Positions 37,615 to 46,585 are shown, counted from the first letter of the stretch. The stretch is DNA of 64,000 bases from Curtobacterium sp. PhB115 (GCF_003752025.1 NZ_RJKR01000005.1:906241-970240); one strand, 5' to 3'. Notes: generated from the letters alone by a model not told the origin. Numbers and translations are program-made.

Positions 37615-37712
37615 GGTGCCATCGTGCTCGGGGCCGGACGGCGACGACGAATCCTCGGTATGCACGGCGGGAGCGATGGGAACGACTGGCATTCCACCGG
37701 AGAGCGGCCCGG

Positions 37713-37718
37713 TAGGCT
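37713..37718 (+). promoter_or_regulatory. -10 element of a leaderless gene (TAGGCT)
   Basis: TAGGCT ends six bases before ATG 37725, with no ribosome binding site between them. Confidence 0.5.
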
Positions 37719-37724
37719 CGCGGC

Positions 37725-38597
37725 ATGCGATGGAGTCGAGTGGGTTGGCCCGCGGTCGGGTACGTCTCGTTCGAGGACGTCGACGGCTACGCCGAGCACC
37801 TCGCCCGACTCGTGACCGATGCACCGCCCACCGTCGCGGCGCTCGCCTCGATCACGTGGAGCGAGGCCCGGGTGAGCGAATGGCGGGTCGAGGACTCCGG
37901 CCGCCACGACACCGCCGGGGTCGGCGCCGAGCCCGTGCGTACCGTCCACGCCGCGTTCGTCGTCCGCAACGACGAGGTCCTGGACACCCCGGACGGCCTG
38001 TGGCGCCGGTGGAACCACGCCAGGGTCACGATGCGCTTCGACCGCGCCGTGCTCGAACCCGACGACACCGACGTGCTCGACCTGCTCGCCGGTGACGTCC
38101 AGGTCGCACGCGGCGAGCTCGCCCACGTCGACGCCGACGTCTGGGAGCTGCGCCTGCTCCTCTCACCGACCGGCGAGCTCGCGATCCACTTCCGCGACGT
38201 GGCCGTCGAGGTCCGTCGCGTCGACGAGGAAGAATGGACCGCCCTGGAGGCCCGTCCAGCGCACGGCTGGCACGGCCCGATCCCCGATGGCTGGGTCGAC
38301 TGGGCCACCCCCAGCGTGCGCGCTGCGGCGCACGGTGACGTGGGTGGGCTCTCGCTTGCGCTCGACGGGTTCGACGCCGACCCCGCGGACATCGACGGCA
38401 TCGACCCGCGCTGGGGCTTCGCGCCACTGCACGCCGCCGCCTGGTTCGACCGGCGCGCGGTGCTCGAGGCACTCCTGGAACGCGGAGCGGCCCTCGGCAT
38501 CGAGGATGCCGAGGGCCGGACCGCACTGGACCTGGCGCGCGAGCGGGGATCGACGCGCGCCGAGGAGCTGCTGCTCGCCGCCTACGAAGCGGGCTGA
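37725..38597 (+). CDS. ankyrin-repeat protein of unknown function
   Basis: A 290-residue soluble protein. The first ~180 residues belong to no family I recognise (FEDVDGYAEHLARLV, VHAAFVVRNDEVLDTPDGLWRRWNH). The C-terminal ~95 residues form ankyrin repeats (SVRAAAHGDVGGLSLALDGF, GFAPLHAAAWFDRRAVLEALLERGAALGIEDAEGRTALDLARERG). Ankyrin modules mediate protein contacts. Between the halves lies LEARPAHGWHG, encoded by a near copy of the dispersed repeat (38242-38251). Start ATG 37725 lacks a ribosome binding site but follows TAGGCT by six bases. The 3' end overlaps the convergent GH1 gene by 16 bases. Confidence 0.78.
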   Translation: MRWSRVGWPAVGYVSFEDVDGYAEHLARLVTDAPPTVAALASITWSEARVSEWRVEDSGRHDTAGVGAEPVRTVHAAFVVRNDEVLDTPDGLWRRWNHARVTMRFDRAVLEPDDTDVLDLLAGDVQVARGELAHVDADVWELRLLLSPTGELAIHFRDVAVEVRRVDEEEWTALEARPAHGWHGPIPDGWVDWATPSVRAAAHGDVGGLSLALDGFDADPADIDGIDPRWGFAPLHAAAWFDRRAVLEALLERGAALGIEDAEGRTALDLARERGSTRAEELLLAAYEAG

Positions 38598-39787
38598 GCG
38601 GCCGTCTCGAGGGCGTTCGCCTTCGCGACCGTCCCGTACCAGCGGGCCGAGTCCTTCGGCGTGCGCTCGAAGGTCTCCGGGTCCCACGCCACGAGACCGA
38701 ACGTCGGTCGGAAACCGGACGCCCACTCGTAGTTGTCGAGGAGTGACCAGTGCTGGTAGCCGAGGACCTCGATGCCGTCCTCGATGCAGCGGTGGATGCC
38801 CTCGAGGGCGCCCTGCGTGTACGCCTCGCGACGGGTGTCGTCGGCGGTCGCGATGCCGTTCTCGGTGATCATCAGCGGGACGCCACCGGAGAGCTCCCAC
38901 GCGCTGCGGAGTCCGTCGGCCGAGGCCTCCGGGTAGAACTCCCACCCGGTGAGGGTCGTCTCGACGTCGTCGCGCACGGGCAGCGGACCGTTCGGCCCGA
39001 TGAAGGTGCGGGTGTACGCCTGCACGCCGAGGAAGTCGTCGCCGGCCGCGTTCTCGAGGTACCAGTCGTCGCGCGGGTACCCGTACTCGCGGAGCATGGC
39101 GTCGGCACCGGGCTCGCCGTTCGACTTGAACGCCTGCGTCGCGATCGTCCAGCCGCTCTTGACGCCGTCGACCTGGGACAGGACCTCGCGCGACCGCTTG
39201 TGACTGGCGAGCAGTGCATCGGCGACGCCGAGGTCCGGGTTCGGCAGGCCGTAGGCGACCAGGTTCGACGCGTCCTCGCCGCCGGCGAGCATCGCCGCGA
39301 TGTTCGGCTCGTTGATCGTGCAGACGTAGCGGACACCGTCCTGCACCACCGGCAGCGCGAGCTCGGTGTAGCGCGCGAACAGGTCGGCCGCGTCGGGGGC
39401 GCGCCAGAAGCCGTCGCGCTCGAACCAGCGCGGGACGGTGAAGTGCATGAGCGTGACGATCGGCTCGATGCCGAACTCGTGGCACGTCTCCACCATGCGG
39501 CGGTAGTGGTCGACCTCGGCACGGCTGACGAAGCCGCGCTCCGGTTCGATGCGTGCCCACTCGATGCTGAACCGGTAGGAGTTCAGCCCGAGCTCCGCCG
39601 CGATCCGGATGTCGTCCCGGTAGCGGTGGTAGCTGTCCGCCGCGTCGCCCGAGGGCTCGACGATGGTGGTGTCCGGCTCGTGCTCGTGCACCCACCAGTT
39701 GCTGTTGACGTTGTTGCCCTCGATCTGGTGGGCCGCGGTGGCCGCACCCCAGAGGAAACCGTCGGGGAAGTTCAGCGTGGTGATGAT
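38582..39787 (-). CDS. GH1 beta-glucosidase-type enzyme with non-canonical start
   Basis: Family GH1 barrel of about 401 residues. Acid/base E160 in TINEPN and nucleophile E309 in ITENGIA are present, as are the N-terminal FPDGFLWGAATAAHQIEGN and C-terminal WSLLDNYEWASGF. It would cleave imported beta-glycosides. In frame upstream of FPDGF there is no ATG, GTG or TTG before the stop TGA of the preceding gene; the only candidates are ATC (39787 or 39784), ACG or CTG, with AAAGGA suitably placed for ATC. The first GTG (39691) would delete strand 1 and the substrate-binding QIEG. The coordinate assumes ATC. It is the last gene of the LacI-controlled operon. Confidence 0.85.
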   Translation of the reverse strand: MITTLNFPDGFLWGAATAAHQIEGNNVNSNWWVHEHEPDTTIVEPSGDAADSYHRYRDDIRIAAELGLNSYRFSIEWARIEPERGFVSRAEVDHYRRMVETCHEFGIEPIVTLMHFTVPRWFERDGFWRAPDAADLFARYTELALPVVQDGVRYVCTINEPNIAAMLAGGEDASNLVAYGLPNPDLGVADALLASHKRSREVLSQVDGVKSGWTIATQAFKSNGEPGADAMLREYGYPRDDWYLENAAGDDFLGVQAYTRTFIGPNGPLPVRDDVETTLTGWEFYPEASADGLRSAWELSGGVPLMITENGIATADDTRREAYTQGALEGIHRCIEDGIEVLGYQHWSLLDNYEWASGFRPTFGLVAWDPETFERTPKDSARWYGTVAKANALETAAQPAS

Positions 39788-39796
39788 GGGGTCCTT

Positions 39797-40669
39797 TCAG
39801 TGCTGGCTCAAGAAAGCGTCGAACACGGCGACGGTCCCGAGCGGGTTCTCGACCTGGGGGCCGTGGTAGCTCGCGGGGATGACGACGTACTCGGCACCGG
39901 TGCGCTCGGCCATCGCGTGCTGCCACGGGATCGGCCAGGCGCCGTCCCACTCACCGTGCGTGACGAGGACCGGCAGGCCGGTGGCCCGCAGGGCGTCGGA
40001 GGCGTCCGTGTGGTCCTCGAGGATGTGCCCGCCGGCGACGACGCTCAGCGGACTCGTGGCGTCGAAGCGGTCGCGGACCATCCGGACGTCGTCGGGGAGT
40101 TCATGGTCGGGTCGGTACGCCCAGAGGGGGTTCGTCGAGTCGAAGAGCTGTCGGAGGTTCCCGCCGGTGTCGTGCAGGATCGTCAGCTCGGCGACCTTGC
40201 GGTACGGCCACCCGTGCGGACCGGAGCAGAACTGCACGACGTCGCGGAACGCCGTGGGGTCCTGGATCGCGGCGGCGCGGACGATCACGCCGCCGAGCGA
40301 GTGCCCGATCAGGTGCACCGGGGCCCCGTCGTCGAGCAGCCGCGCGACGCGGACCACGTCGGCCGCTTCTTCGTCGAGCGAGTAGTCCCGCGGCTCGGTC
40401 GGTGCCGCCGAGTCGGCCTGCCCGCGCCGGCTGATCGCGACGGCCGTCCACCCGGCATCCCGGAGGACCGGCAGGAAGGTCCGCCAGTCCTCCTTGGAGC
40501 CGGTGTACCCGGGGACGATGAGGACGGTGCCCTTCGACGGGCCGTCCGGCACGATCCGGTACGCGGTGAGGCGACCGATCGGCAGGTCGACGCCGACCAC
40601 GTCCACCCCGTCCGGGGTCGGCAGGTGGCCGAACGCCGGGACGGACGGGAAGTCGTGCAGCGTCGTCAC
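39797..40669 (-). CDS. alpha/beta hydrolase
   Basis: A 290-residue serine hydrolase. VLIVPGYTGSKEDWRTFLPVL forms the oxyanion region and GHSLGG (S124) the nucleophile elbow; THGEWDGAW and SYHGPQVENP supply the likely Asp and His. Placed between an oligosaccharide ABC transporter and GH1, it may remove acyl groups (acetyl or feruloyl) from imported glycans; that is inference. GTG 40669 overlaps the stop of the ATPase gene (GTGA). No export signal. Confidence 0.85.
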   Translation of the reverse strand: MTTLHDFPSVPAFGHLPTPDGVDVVGVDLPIGRLTAYRIVPDGPSKGTVLIVPGYTGSKEDWRTFLPVLRDAGWTAVAISRRGQADSAAPTEPRDYSLDEEAADVVRVARLLDDGAPVHLIGHSLGGVIVRAAAIQDPTAFRDVVQFCSGPHGWPYRKVAELTILHDTGGNLRQLFDSTNPLWAYRPDHELPDDVRMVRDRFDATSPLSVVAGGHILEDHTDASDALRATGLPVLVTHGEWDGAWPIPWQHAMAERTGAEYVVIPASYHGPQVENPLGTVAVFDAFLSQH

Positions 40670-42420
40670 AGTCGACCCTCCGCCAGGGCCCGCCGCGGGT
40701 TCGGGACGGCGTCGAGCAGCGCGATCGTGTAAGGGTCCTGCGGGTTCTGCAGCACCTCGGCCGTGTGACCGCGCTCGACCACGGCGCCCTCGTGGAGCAC
40801 CATGATGTCGTCGGTGATGAGCCGCGCGCTCAGCAGGTCGTGCGTGATGTAGAGGAGCGAGACGCCCCACTGCTCGCGCAGGTCCTCGAGCAGGGCCAGC
40901 ACGCCGGCGCGGAGCGTCACGTCGAGCATCGAGACCGGCTCGTCGGCGATGATCACCTGCGGGTCGGACGCGAGCGCCCGGGCGATCACGACGCGCTGCC
41001 GCTGCCCGCCGGAGAGCTGGTGCGGGAGCTTCTGCGCGAACTGCTCGACGGGGGTCAGGCCCACGGTGTCGAGCAGCTCGAGCACGCGCTTGCGGGCGTC
41101 GCGACCCGTCAGCCCCGTGTAGTTCGCGATCGGACGGGACAGCGTGTACTCGACCGTGTGCAACGGGTTGAGGGCGGCGTACGGGTCCTGGAAGACCATC
41201 TGCACCTCGGACCGGAGGTCACGGAGGCCTCGCTTGCCCAGGCGTGCGACGTCGAGGTCGCCGAACCGGACGGTACCGGTGGTCGGCTTCTCGACGCCGG
41301 TGAGCAGCTTCGCGATGGTCGACTTGCCCGAACCGGACTGGCCGACCAGGGCGAGCGACTGCCCCGGCTCGAGGGTGAACGACACGTCGCGCACCGCCTG
41401 CACCGGCTGCTCGCCACGGCGCGGAGCCGGGTAGGTCTTCACGATGTTCGAGACCACGATCGGGTTCTTCGCCGCCGAGCGCTCGCGCGACCCGACGGTG
41501 CTGAACGACGACGTGGCCTCCTGGCGCTTCTCGCCCGACGTCGCACGCTGCGACCGGTCCGGGAACCCGGGCAGGGACACGACCTCGGCACGCGGGTCGG
41601 CGTAGTGCGACAGCAGCATCTTCGTGTAGTCGTCCTGCGGGTCGCGCAGGAGCTGCTTCGAGCCGCCGTCCTCGACGATGCGGCCCTCGTGCATGACGAG
41701 CACGCGCTCGGTGGCCTCGAGGACGATGCCGAGGTCGTGGCTGATCAGGATCGCGGTGAAGCCCTCGGACTGCTGCAGCTCGATGATCGTGTCCATCACG
41801 GCGTGCTGCACGAGCACGTCGAGCGCCGTCGTCGGCTCGTCGAACACCATGAGCTGCGGCTCGAGCGACAGGGCCAACGCGATCGAGACGCGCTGGCGCA
41901 TGCCGCCGGACAGCTCCCCCGGGAAGCGGGCGAGCATCGTCGTCGGCAACTTCACCTTCTCGATGAGCTCCTTCATCCGGGCGTCCCAACGGTCGCGCGA
42001 CACGTGGCCGTGCGCCTTGAAGATGTCGATGAAGTGGTTCCGGATGGTGCGCACCGGGTTCAGCGCGTTCATGCCGGACTGCAGGACCATCGCGAAGCCG
42101 CCCTGGCGCTGCTGACGCAGTTCCTCGTCACCGAGGTCCCGGATGTCGTGGCCGCCGAAGACGATGTTGCCGCCGTTCGTGCGTGCCGGGGGCTTCTGCA
42201 GGCGCGTCAGCGCGTAGCCGAGCGTCGACTTGCCGGAGCCGGACTCGCCGACCAGGCCGACGAACTCGCCCTTCTTGAGCTGGAACGACACGTGGTCGAC
42301 CGCTTGGACCGCTTCCTGGCCGGCCGACTCGTAGACGACCGACAGGTCTCGGACGTCGAGCAGGACGTCCGCAGCCTGCGGGGCGGACCCGGGACGGGCC
42401 TCCAGGGTGGATTCAGGCAT
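40666..42420 (-). CDS. double ABC ATPase of a peptide/oligosaccharide-type importer
   Basis: A 584-residue fusion of DppD-like and DppF-like ATPases. Domain 1: Walker A GESGSGKST, signature LSGGMRQR, Walker B LMVFDEPTTALD. Domain 2: Walker A GQSGSGKST, LSGGQRQR, VIIADEPVSMLD. Each ends with the PxxPYT-type family motif (DPQDDYTKMLL, NPQDPYTIALL). It powers the permease pair encoded just upstream. The N-terminus MPESTLEARPG is encoded partly by a near copy of the dispersed repeat (42398-42407). It overlaps the permease gene by 8 bases. Confidence 0.92.
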   Translation of the reverse strand: MPESTLEARPGSAPQAADVLLDVRDLSVVYESAGQEAVQAVDHVSFQLKKGEFVGLVGESGSGKSTLGYALTRLQKPPARTNGGNIVFGGHDIRDLGDEELRQQRQGGFAMVLQSGMNALNPVRTIRNHFIDIFKAHGHVSRDRWDARMKELIEKVKLPTTMLARFPGELSGGMRQRVSIALALSLEPQLMVFDEPTTALDVLVQHAVMDTIIELQQSEGFTAILISHDLGIVLEATERVLVMHEGRIVEDGGSKQLLRDPQDDYTKMLLSHYADPRAEVVSLPGFPDRSQRATSGEKRQEATSSFSTVGSRERSAAKNPIVVSNIVKTYPAPRRGEQPVQAVRDVSFTLEPGQSLALVGQSGSGKSTIAKLLTGVEKPTTGTVRFGDLDVARLGKRGLRDLRSEVQMVFQDPYAALNPLHTVEYTLSRPIANYTGLTGRDARKRVLELLDTVGLTPVEQFAQKLPHQLSGGQRQRVVIARALASDPQVIIADEPVSMLDVTLRAGVLALLEDLREQWGVSLLYITHDLLSARLITDDIMVLHEGAVVERGHTAEVLQNPQDPYTIALLDAVPNPRRALAEGRL

Positions 42421-43357
42421 TCTTGGCTCCCTTGGGACGACGCGCGCCCTCGCGCAGCCGCGGGTTGGAGACGGCGTCGACGCCGAAGTTGATCAGGGTG
42501 AGGCTCATCGCGAGCAACGCGATGCAGAGACCCGGCGCGAACAGCAGGATCCACTGGCCGGTGAGCAGCGCGTTCGAGTTCTGCGCCCAGTAGAGGATCG
42601 TTCCCCAGCTGACGATCGACGAGTCGCCGAGCCCGAGGAACTCCAGGCCCGCCTCGGCGAGGATCGCGCTCGTGGCCGCACCGAAGAACGAGCCGACGAT
42701 GAGCGACGTCATGTTCGGCAGGATCTCGCGGAACACGATGCGGGTCGCACCGTCACCGGAGAACTGCGCGGCCGTCACGAAGTCGCGACCACGGAGCGAC
42801 TGGGTCTGGCTGCGCAGGACGCGAGCGCCCCATGCCCAACCGGTGACGACGATCACCGCGATGATGACCGCGATGCCGCCGTTCTGCAGGTACGCCGCGA
42901 TGACGATCATCAGGGGCAGACCCGGGATGACCAGGAACAAGTTCACGATGAAGCCGATGACCTCGCCGATCCAGCCGCGGACGTAGCCCCAGCTGAGGCC
43001 GATCGCCACGGCGACGAGCGTGGACAGGATGCCCGCGACCGCGCCGACCATCACGGAGATCCGCGCACCGTAGATGATCTGGGAGAGGACGTCCTCGCCG
43101 GCGGCGGTGGTGCCCATCCAGTGGTCGGCGGTCGCGTCGGCGGAGCGGGCGAAGCCGTTCTGGCTGGCGCCGTACGGGGCCAGGAGCGGCGCGAAGATCG
43201 CGACCAGCACGAACACCGCGAGGATGATGATGCCGATCCGGGCCTTCGAGTTCGACCAGACGACGCCGAACTGGCGGGCGATGCTCTTCCACTTGGAAGG
43301 AGCCTGTTGTTCGTCGGTGTCCTGGGTCCGGACAGCGACAGTGGCGTTGTTGGTCAT
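42413..43357 (-). CDS. ABC importer permease, DppC type
   Basis: A 314-residue inner-membrane permease. An OppC-type N-terminus (KARIGIIILAVFVLVAIFAPLLAPYG) and the loop HWMGTTAAGEDVLSQIIYGARISVMVG are typical of DppC. The coupling motif DFVTAAQFSGDGATRIVFREILPN contacts the ATPase. It would pair with the DppB-like protein. ATG overlaps the upstream stop (ATGA). Confidence 0.93.
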   Translation of the reverse strand: MTNNATVAVRTQDTDEQQAPSKWKSIARQFGVVWSNSKARIGIIILAVFVLVAIFAPLLAPYGASQNGFARSADATADHWMGTTAAGEDVLSQIIYGARISVMVGAVAGILSTLVAVAIGLSWGYVRGWIGEVIGFIVNLFLVIPGLPLMIVIAAYLQNGGIAVIIAVIVVTGWAWGARVLRSQTQSLRGRDFVTAAQFSGDGATRIVFREILPNMTSLIVGSFFGAATSAILAEAGLEFLGLGDSSIVSWGTILYWAQNSNALLTGQWILLFAPGLCIALLAMSLTLINFGVDAVSNPRLREGARRPKGAKNA

Positions 43358-44334
43358 CGGCGCGTCCTCGGGTCCAGGACGCCGTACATGACGTCCACGA
43401 TGAAGTTGGCGATGAGCACCGACACGGTGATCATCAGGAAGAGGGCCTGCATGAGCGGGTAGTCCTGCCCGATGACGGCGTTGAACAGCAGGTAGCCGAT
43501 GCCCGGGTAGCCGAACACCTGCTCGACCAGGACGGAACCGCCGACCACGCCACCGAGCGCCAGACCGAAGCCGGTCAGGTTCGGCAGGATCGCGTTCCGC
43601 GCCGCGTACCGGACGGCCACGGTGCGGCCGCGCAGACCGTTCGCCTCGGCGAAGGTCACGTAGTCGTCGCCGAGCGTGTTGATCATCGCGTTGCGCATGC
43701 CGATGATCCAGCCACCGAGGCTCGTCACGAGGATCGTGACCGCCGGCAGGACCGCGTGCTGCAGGGCGTCTCCGACGAACGCGCCGTTCAGGCCGGGCGT
43801 CGTCGTCGCCGAGTAGGCACCCGTGGTCGGGAACCAGTGCAGGACGTAGCCGAGGAAGAACAGCAGCAGGAGGGCGGTCCAGAAGTACGGGAACGTCGAC
43901 ATGAACGAGCCCGACAACGTCGGGAGCGAGTCCAGCCAGGTGCCACGCTTCCACGCCGCCGCGACACCGATCAGGGTGCCGAGGACGAACGCCAGGATGG
44001 TCACGACACCGACGAGGATCAGCGTGTACGGCAGGGCCTTCGACACGAGGTCACCGACGGGCTGCGGGTAGAACGTGTAGCTCGTGCCGAAGTCGAGGGT
44101 GATGACCTGGTGCAGGTAGCTGACGTACTGGTCCCAGAGGTTGCCGGTCGGGACGCCGAGCTGGGCCTCGATGGCCTTCTTCGTCGCCTCGGTGACCGGG
44201 CCGTTCTGGCTGAGCTTCGCCAGTGCCGCATCGGTCGGGCTGCCCGGCATGAGGCGTGGGAGCACGAAGTTCAGCGTGACCGCGGCCCAGAGGGTCAGGA
44301 CGAAGAGGACGAGTTTCTGGAGGATGTACTTCAC
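43354..44334 (-). CDS. ABC importer permease, DppB type
   Basis: A 326-residue permease with N-terminal LQKLVLFVLTLWAAVTLNFVLPRLMPG, the DppB/OppB signature, and the EAA-like loop DDYVTFAEANGLRGRTVAVRYAARNAILP. It has six predicted helices. Start is GTG at 44334, overlapping the stop of the solute-binding gene by GTGA. Confidence 0.93.
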   Translation of the reverse strand: MKYILQKLVLFVLTLWAAVTLNFVLPRLMPGSPTDAALAKLSQNGPVTEATKKAIEAQLGVPTGNLWDQYVSYLHQVITLDFGTSYTFYPQPVGDLVSKALPYTLILVGVVTILAFVLGTLIGVAAAWKRGTWLDSLPTLSGSFMSTFPYFWTALLLLFFLGYVLHWFPTTGAYSATTTPGLNGAFVGDALQHAVLPAVTILVTSLGGWIIGMRNAMINTLGDDYVTFAEANGLRGRTVAVRYAARNAILPNLTGFGLALGGVVGGSVLVEQVFGYPGIGYLLFNAVIGQDYPLMQALFLMITVSVLIANFIVDVMYGVLDPRTRR

Positions 44335-46091
44335 TTCTTGTCCGCCTTTTCGTCCTGCAGGATCTCCTGTCCGGCGGCGCTGTCACGCAGTCGCAGCTTC
44401 GAGAAGATCAGCAGCGGTGCCGAGTCGTAGTTCTGCGGGGCCATGTACGGGTCGTCCGCACTCGGCCAGCCGACGAACTTGGAGGTGTTGAACAGCCCCC
44501 AGAGGCCGCCGTAGTACATGCCGATCACGGGCAGGTCGTCGTAGACGATCTCCTGCAGCTGGTTCAGGATCTCCTGCTGCTTCGCGGTGTCCGTCGTCGC
44601 CTTGTACTCGTCGAGGAGCTTCTGCGTGTCGGCGTTCTTGTACCGCTCGTAGTTGTTCACCGTCGACTTGCCGACCGGCTGGTAGAAGTCGGTGCTGAGC
44701 AGCGAGTTGAACGCCTGGTAGACGTCACCGTTGCCCATGCCGCCCATCGCCATGTCGAACGTGCCGTTGTTGATGTTCGACTGGTACCCGGCGGGCTGCG
44801 GTGCCTGGATCGTCACCTTGACGCCGATGGCCGTCAGGTTGCGACGGACCTCCTGCGCGGCGCGGAGCCAGTCCGAGTAGCCGTTCGCGGTCATGATGTT
44901 GATCTCGAGCTGCTTGCCGTCCTTGACGAGCTTGCCGCCCTGCTGCGTGTAGCCGGACTTCGCGAACTCGGCCAGCGAGCGCTTCTCGTCCTGCGTGATC
45001 ATGCCCTGGTCGGGGATGTCCGGGTTGAGGTACTTCTCCTGGTTCGGCAGGATCAGGCCGGTCTGGCCCGCCGCCGCCAGGTTGCCCTCGGATGCCGTCT
45101 CGGCGATGTCGTCACGGTTCAGCGCGTACGAGATGCCCTTGCGGACGTTGACGTCGTTGTACGGCGCCTTCGTCAGGTTCGGGATCAGCCCGATCACACC
45201 GCCGGCCGGGAACCACCACTGGTTCGACTTCGACGCGGCACCCCAGGTGCCCTTCACGTCGGAGATGAACGAGTACGCCCAGTCGTAGCCGCGGGTGACG
45301 GTGTCGAGCTGCGTGTTCGTCGCCGGCAGGATGAGGTGCTTGATGGCGATCTTGTCGGCCTGCCAGTACGTCGGGTTCTTGTCCATCGAGTACTGCTGGT
45401 CGGTGTAGTTGCCGAGCACGAACGGACCGGTGCCGACCGGGTTCGGGTCCCGCCACGTGGTCGGGTCCTTCACCCCGCCCCAGTGCTGCTCGCCGAGGAT
45501 GTACGTCGCGCCGATGATGTTCAGGCTCGGGACGTCATCGGACTTGAGGTGGAAGACGACGTGGTCGCCGTCCTGCTCGATGCTCTTGATGTGCTGCCAG
45601 GCGCCCTTGACGTCCATCGCCGGGAACTTCTTCAGCAGGTCGAACGTGAAGACGACGTCCTTCGCGCTGAACGCGTCACCGTTCGACCACTCCACGCCGG
45701 AGCGGATCGTCATGTCGATCGTGCTGGCGTCCGGCTGGCTCCAGTCACTGGCGAGCCACGGGGTGCCCTTGCCGTCGAGGGGGTTCACCTCGATGAGGGG
45801 CTCGTACATCCACTTGGAGGCCGTGCGGGCGTTCGCGATGTACGGGTTGAAGTTGCGGTCGAACAGCGGGTTGCCGTGGTCCGCGTTGATGAGCATCGTG
45901 TCCTTGCCGATGCTCGGGTCCGGTTGGGAACGGACCTGGATGCTGCAGCCGGTGGCCATGAGGGCCACTGCGGCGAGTCCGGCGATGGCCGCGACGAGAC
46001 GTCCGCGGCGTCGGGTGCTGCCGGGGCGCGTTCCGGGAGCGCGGGTCCCGGGGTCGCGCTTGCCGCGCGTGCGCTGTGGGGGAAGCGTCAT
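44331..46091 (-). CDS. family 5 solute-binding lipoprotein of the oligosaccharide importer
   Basis: A 586-residue SBP_bac_5 lipoprotein. A long basic N-terminus precedes the hydrophobic signal and lipobox ATGC (C49). NPVGTGPFVLGNY, DVNVRKGISYALNRDDIAE and the size fit cluster C binding proteins, which take peptides or beta-gluco-oligosaccharides. GH1 and a hydrolase in the same operon, plus LacI control, argue for an oligosaccharide. ATG 46091 is used here; GGAGG is 11 bases away. An in-frame TTG at 46130 would overlap the operator and is unlikely. Confidence 0.9.
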   Translation of the reverse strand: MTLPPQRTRGKRDPGTRAPGTRPGSTRRRGRLVAAIAGLAAVALMATGCSIQVRSQPDPSIGKDTMLINADHGNPLFDRNFNPYIANARTASKWMYEPLIEVNPLDGKGTPWLASDWSQPDASTIDMTIRSGVEWSNGDAFSAKDVVFTFDLLKKFPAMDVKGAWQHIKSIEQDGDHVVFHLKSDDVPSLNIIGATYILGEQHWGGVKDPTTWRDPNPVGTGPFVLGNYTDQQYSMDKNPTYWQADKIAIKHLILPATNTQLDTVTRGYDWAYSFISDVKGTWGAASKSNQWWFPAGGVIGLIPNLTKAPYNDVNVRKGISYALNRDDIAETASEGNLAAAGQTGLILPNQEKYLNPDIPDQGMITQDEKRSLAEFAKSGYTQQGGKLVKDGKQLEINIMTANGYSDWLRAAQEVRRNLTAIGVKVTIQAPQPAGYQSNINNGTFDMAMGGMGNGDVYQAFNSLLSTDFYQPVGKSTVNNYERYKNADTQKLLDEYKATTDTAKQQEILNQLQEIVYDDLPVIGMYYGGLWGLFNTSKFVGWPSADDPYMAPQNYDSAPLLIFSKLRLRDSAAGQEILQDEKADKK

Positions 46092-46130
46092 TGCTCGGTC
46101 GACCTCCGTGTCGATTCGGTACCTGCTCAA

Positions 46131-46144
46131 TGTATGCGCTTACA
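46131..46144 (-). promoter_or_regulatory. LacI-family operator of the oligosaccharide operon
   Basis: TGTAAGCGCATACA on the gene strand, a 14-base near-palindrome of the LacI/CelR class with central GCGC-type core, 40 bases before the solute-binding start. The likely ligand is the repressor encoded at 46667-47767. Confidence 0.7.
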
Positions 46145-46244
46145 TCGCGGTGCGCAACCGGGGTCGAGCGGGTCGGAGGCGCGGGCGGTGCGTGCCGGTG
46201 TTGTTTGCCGGGGTGTCACGTGTGGGTGGGGGTGGGTGGGAGCG

Positions 46245-46317
46245 CGGCGGGTGGGCGGATGGTCGCGGCGGGTGGGCGGATGGGCGCGGCGGGTGGGCGG
46301 ATGGGCGCGGCGGGTGG
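46245..46317. repeat. 21-bp tandem repeat, 3.5 copies
   Basis: Units CGGCGGGTGGGCGGATGG(T/G)CG at 46245-46265, 46266-46286 and 46287-46307, plus a partial. The second and third copies are identical. The G-rich strand is plus. Confidence 0.85.
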
Positions 46318-46585
46318 CTCGCACGGTGCGAGGGCGGCGCCGGGCTCGGGACAGAGACGGTGCACGGCTCGCACGGTGCGAGGTTCCGAACACGGTGCGA
46401 CGCCGCGCGGCCCGCACACTGCGCGGAACCTCGCACACTGCGGCCGACGCCCGTCGAGCCTCGCACGGTGCGAGGGCAACGCCGGGCTCGGGACGGAGGG
46501 GGCGCACGGCTCGCACGGTGCGAGGTTTCGAACACGGTGCGACGCCGCGCGGCCCGCACACTGCGCGGAACCTCGCACACTGCGG
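46318..46585. repeat. duplicated 126-bp hairpin element
   Basis: Copies at 46318-46443 and 46460-46585, same length, period 142, only a handful of differences. Each contains CTCGCACGGTGCGAG palindromes and a long foldback: GCACGGTGCGAGGTTCCG near the centre against CGGAACCTCGCACACTGC at the right end. Confidence 0.85.

Noticed and set aside
46245..46585. Possible CRISPR array
   Set aside because: The repeats are adjacent 21-bp units and two 126-bp duplicates, without regular unique spacers, and no cas genes are nearby.
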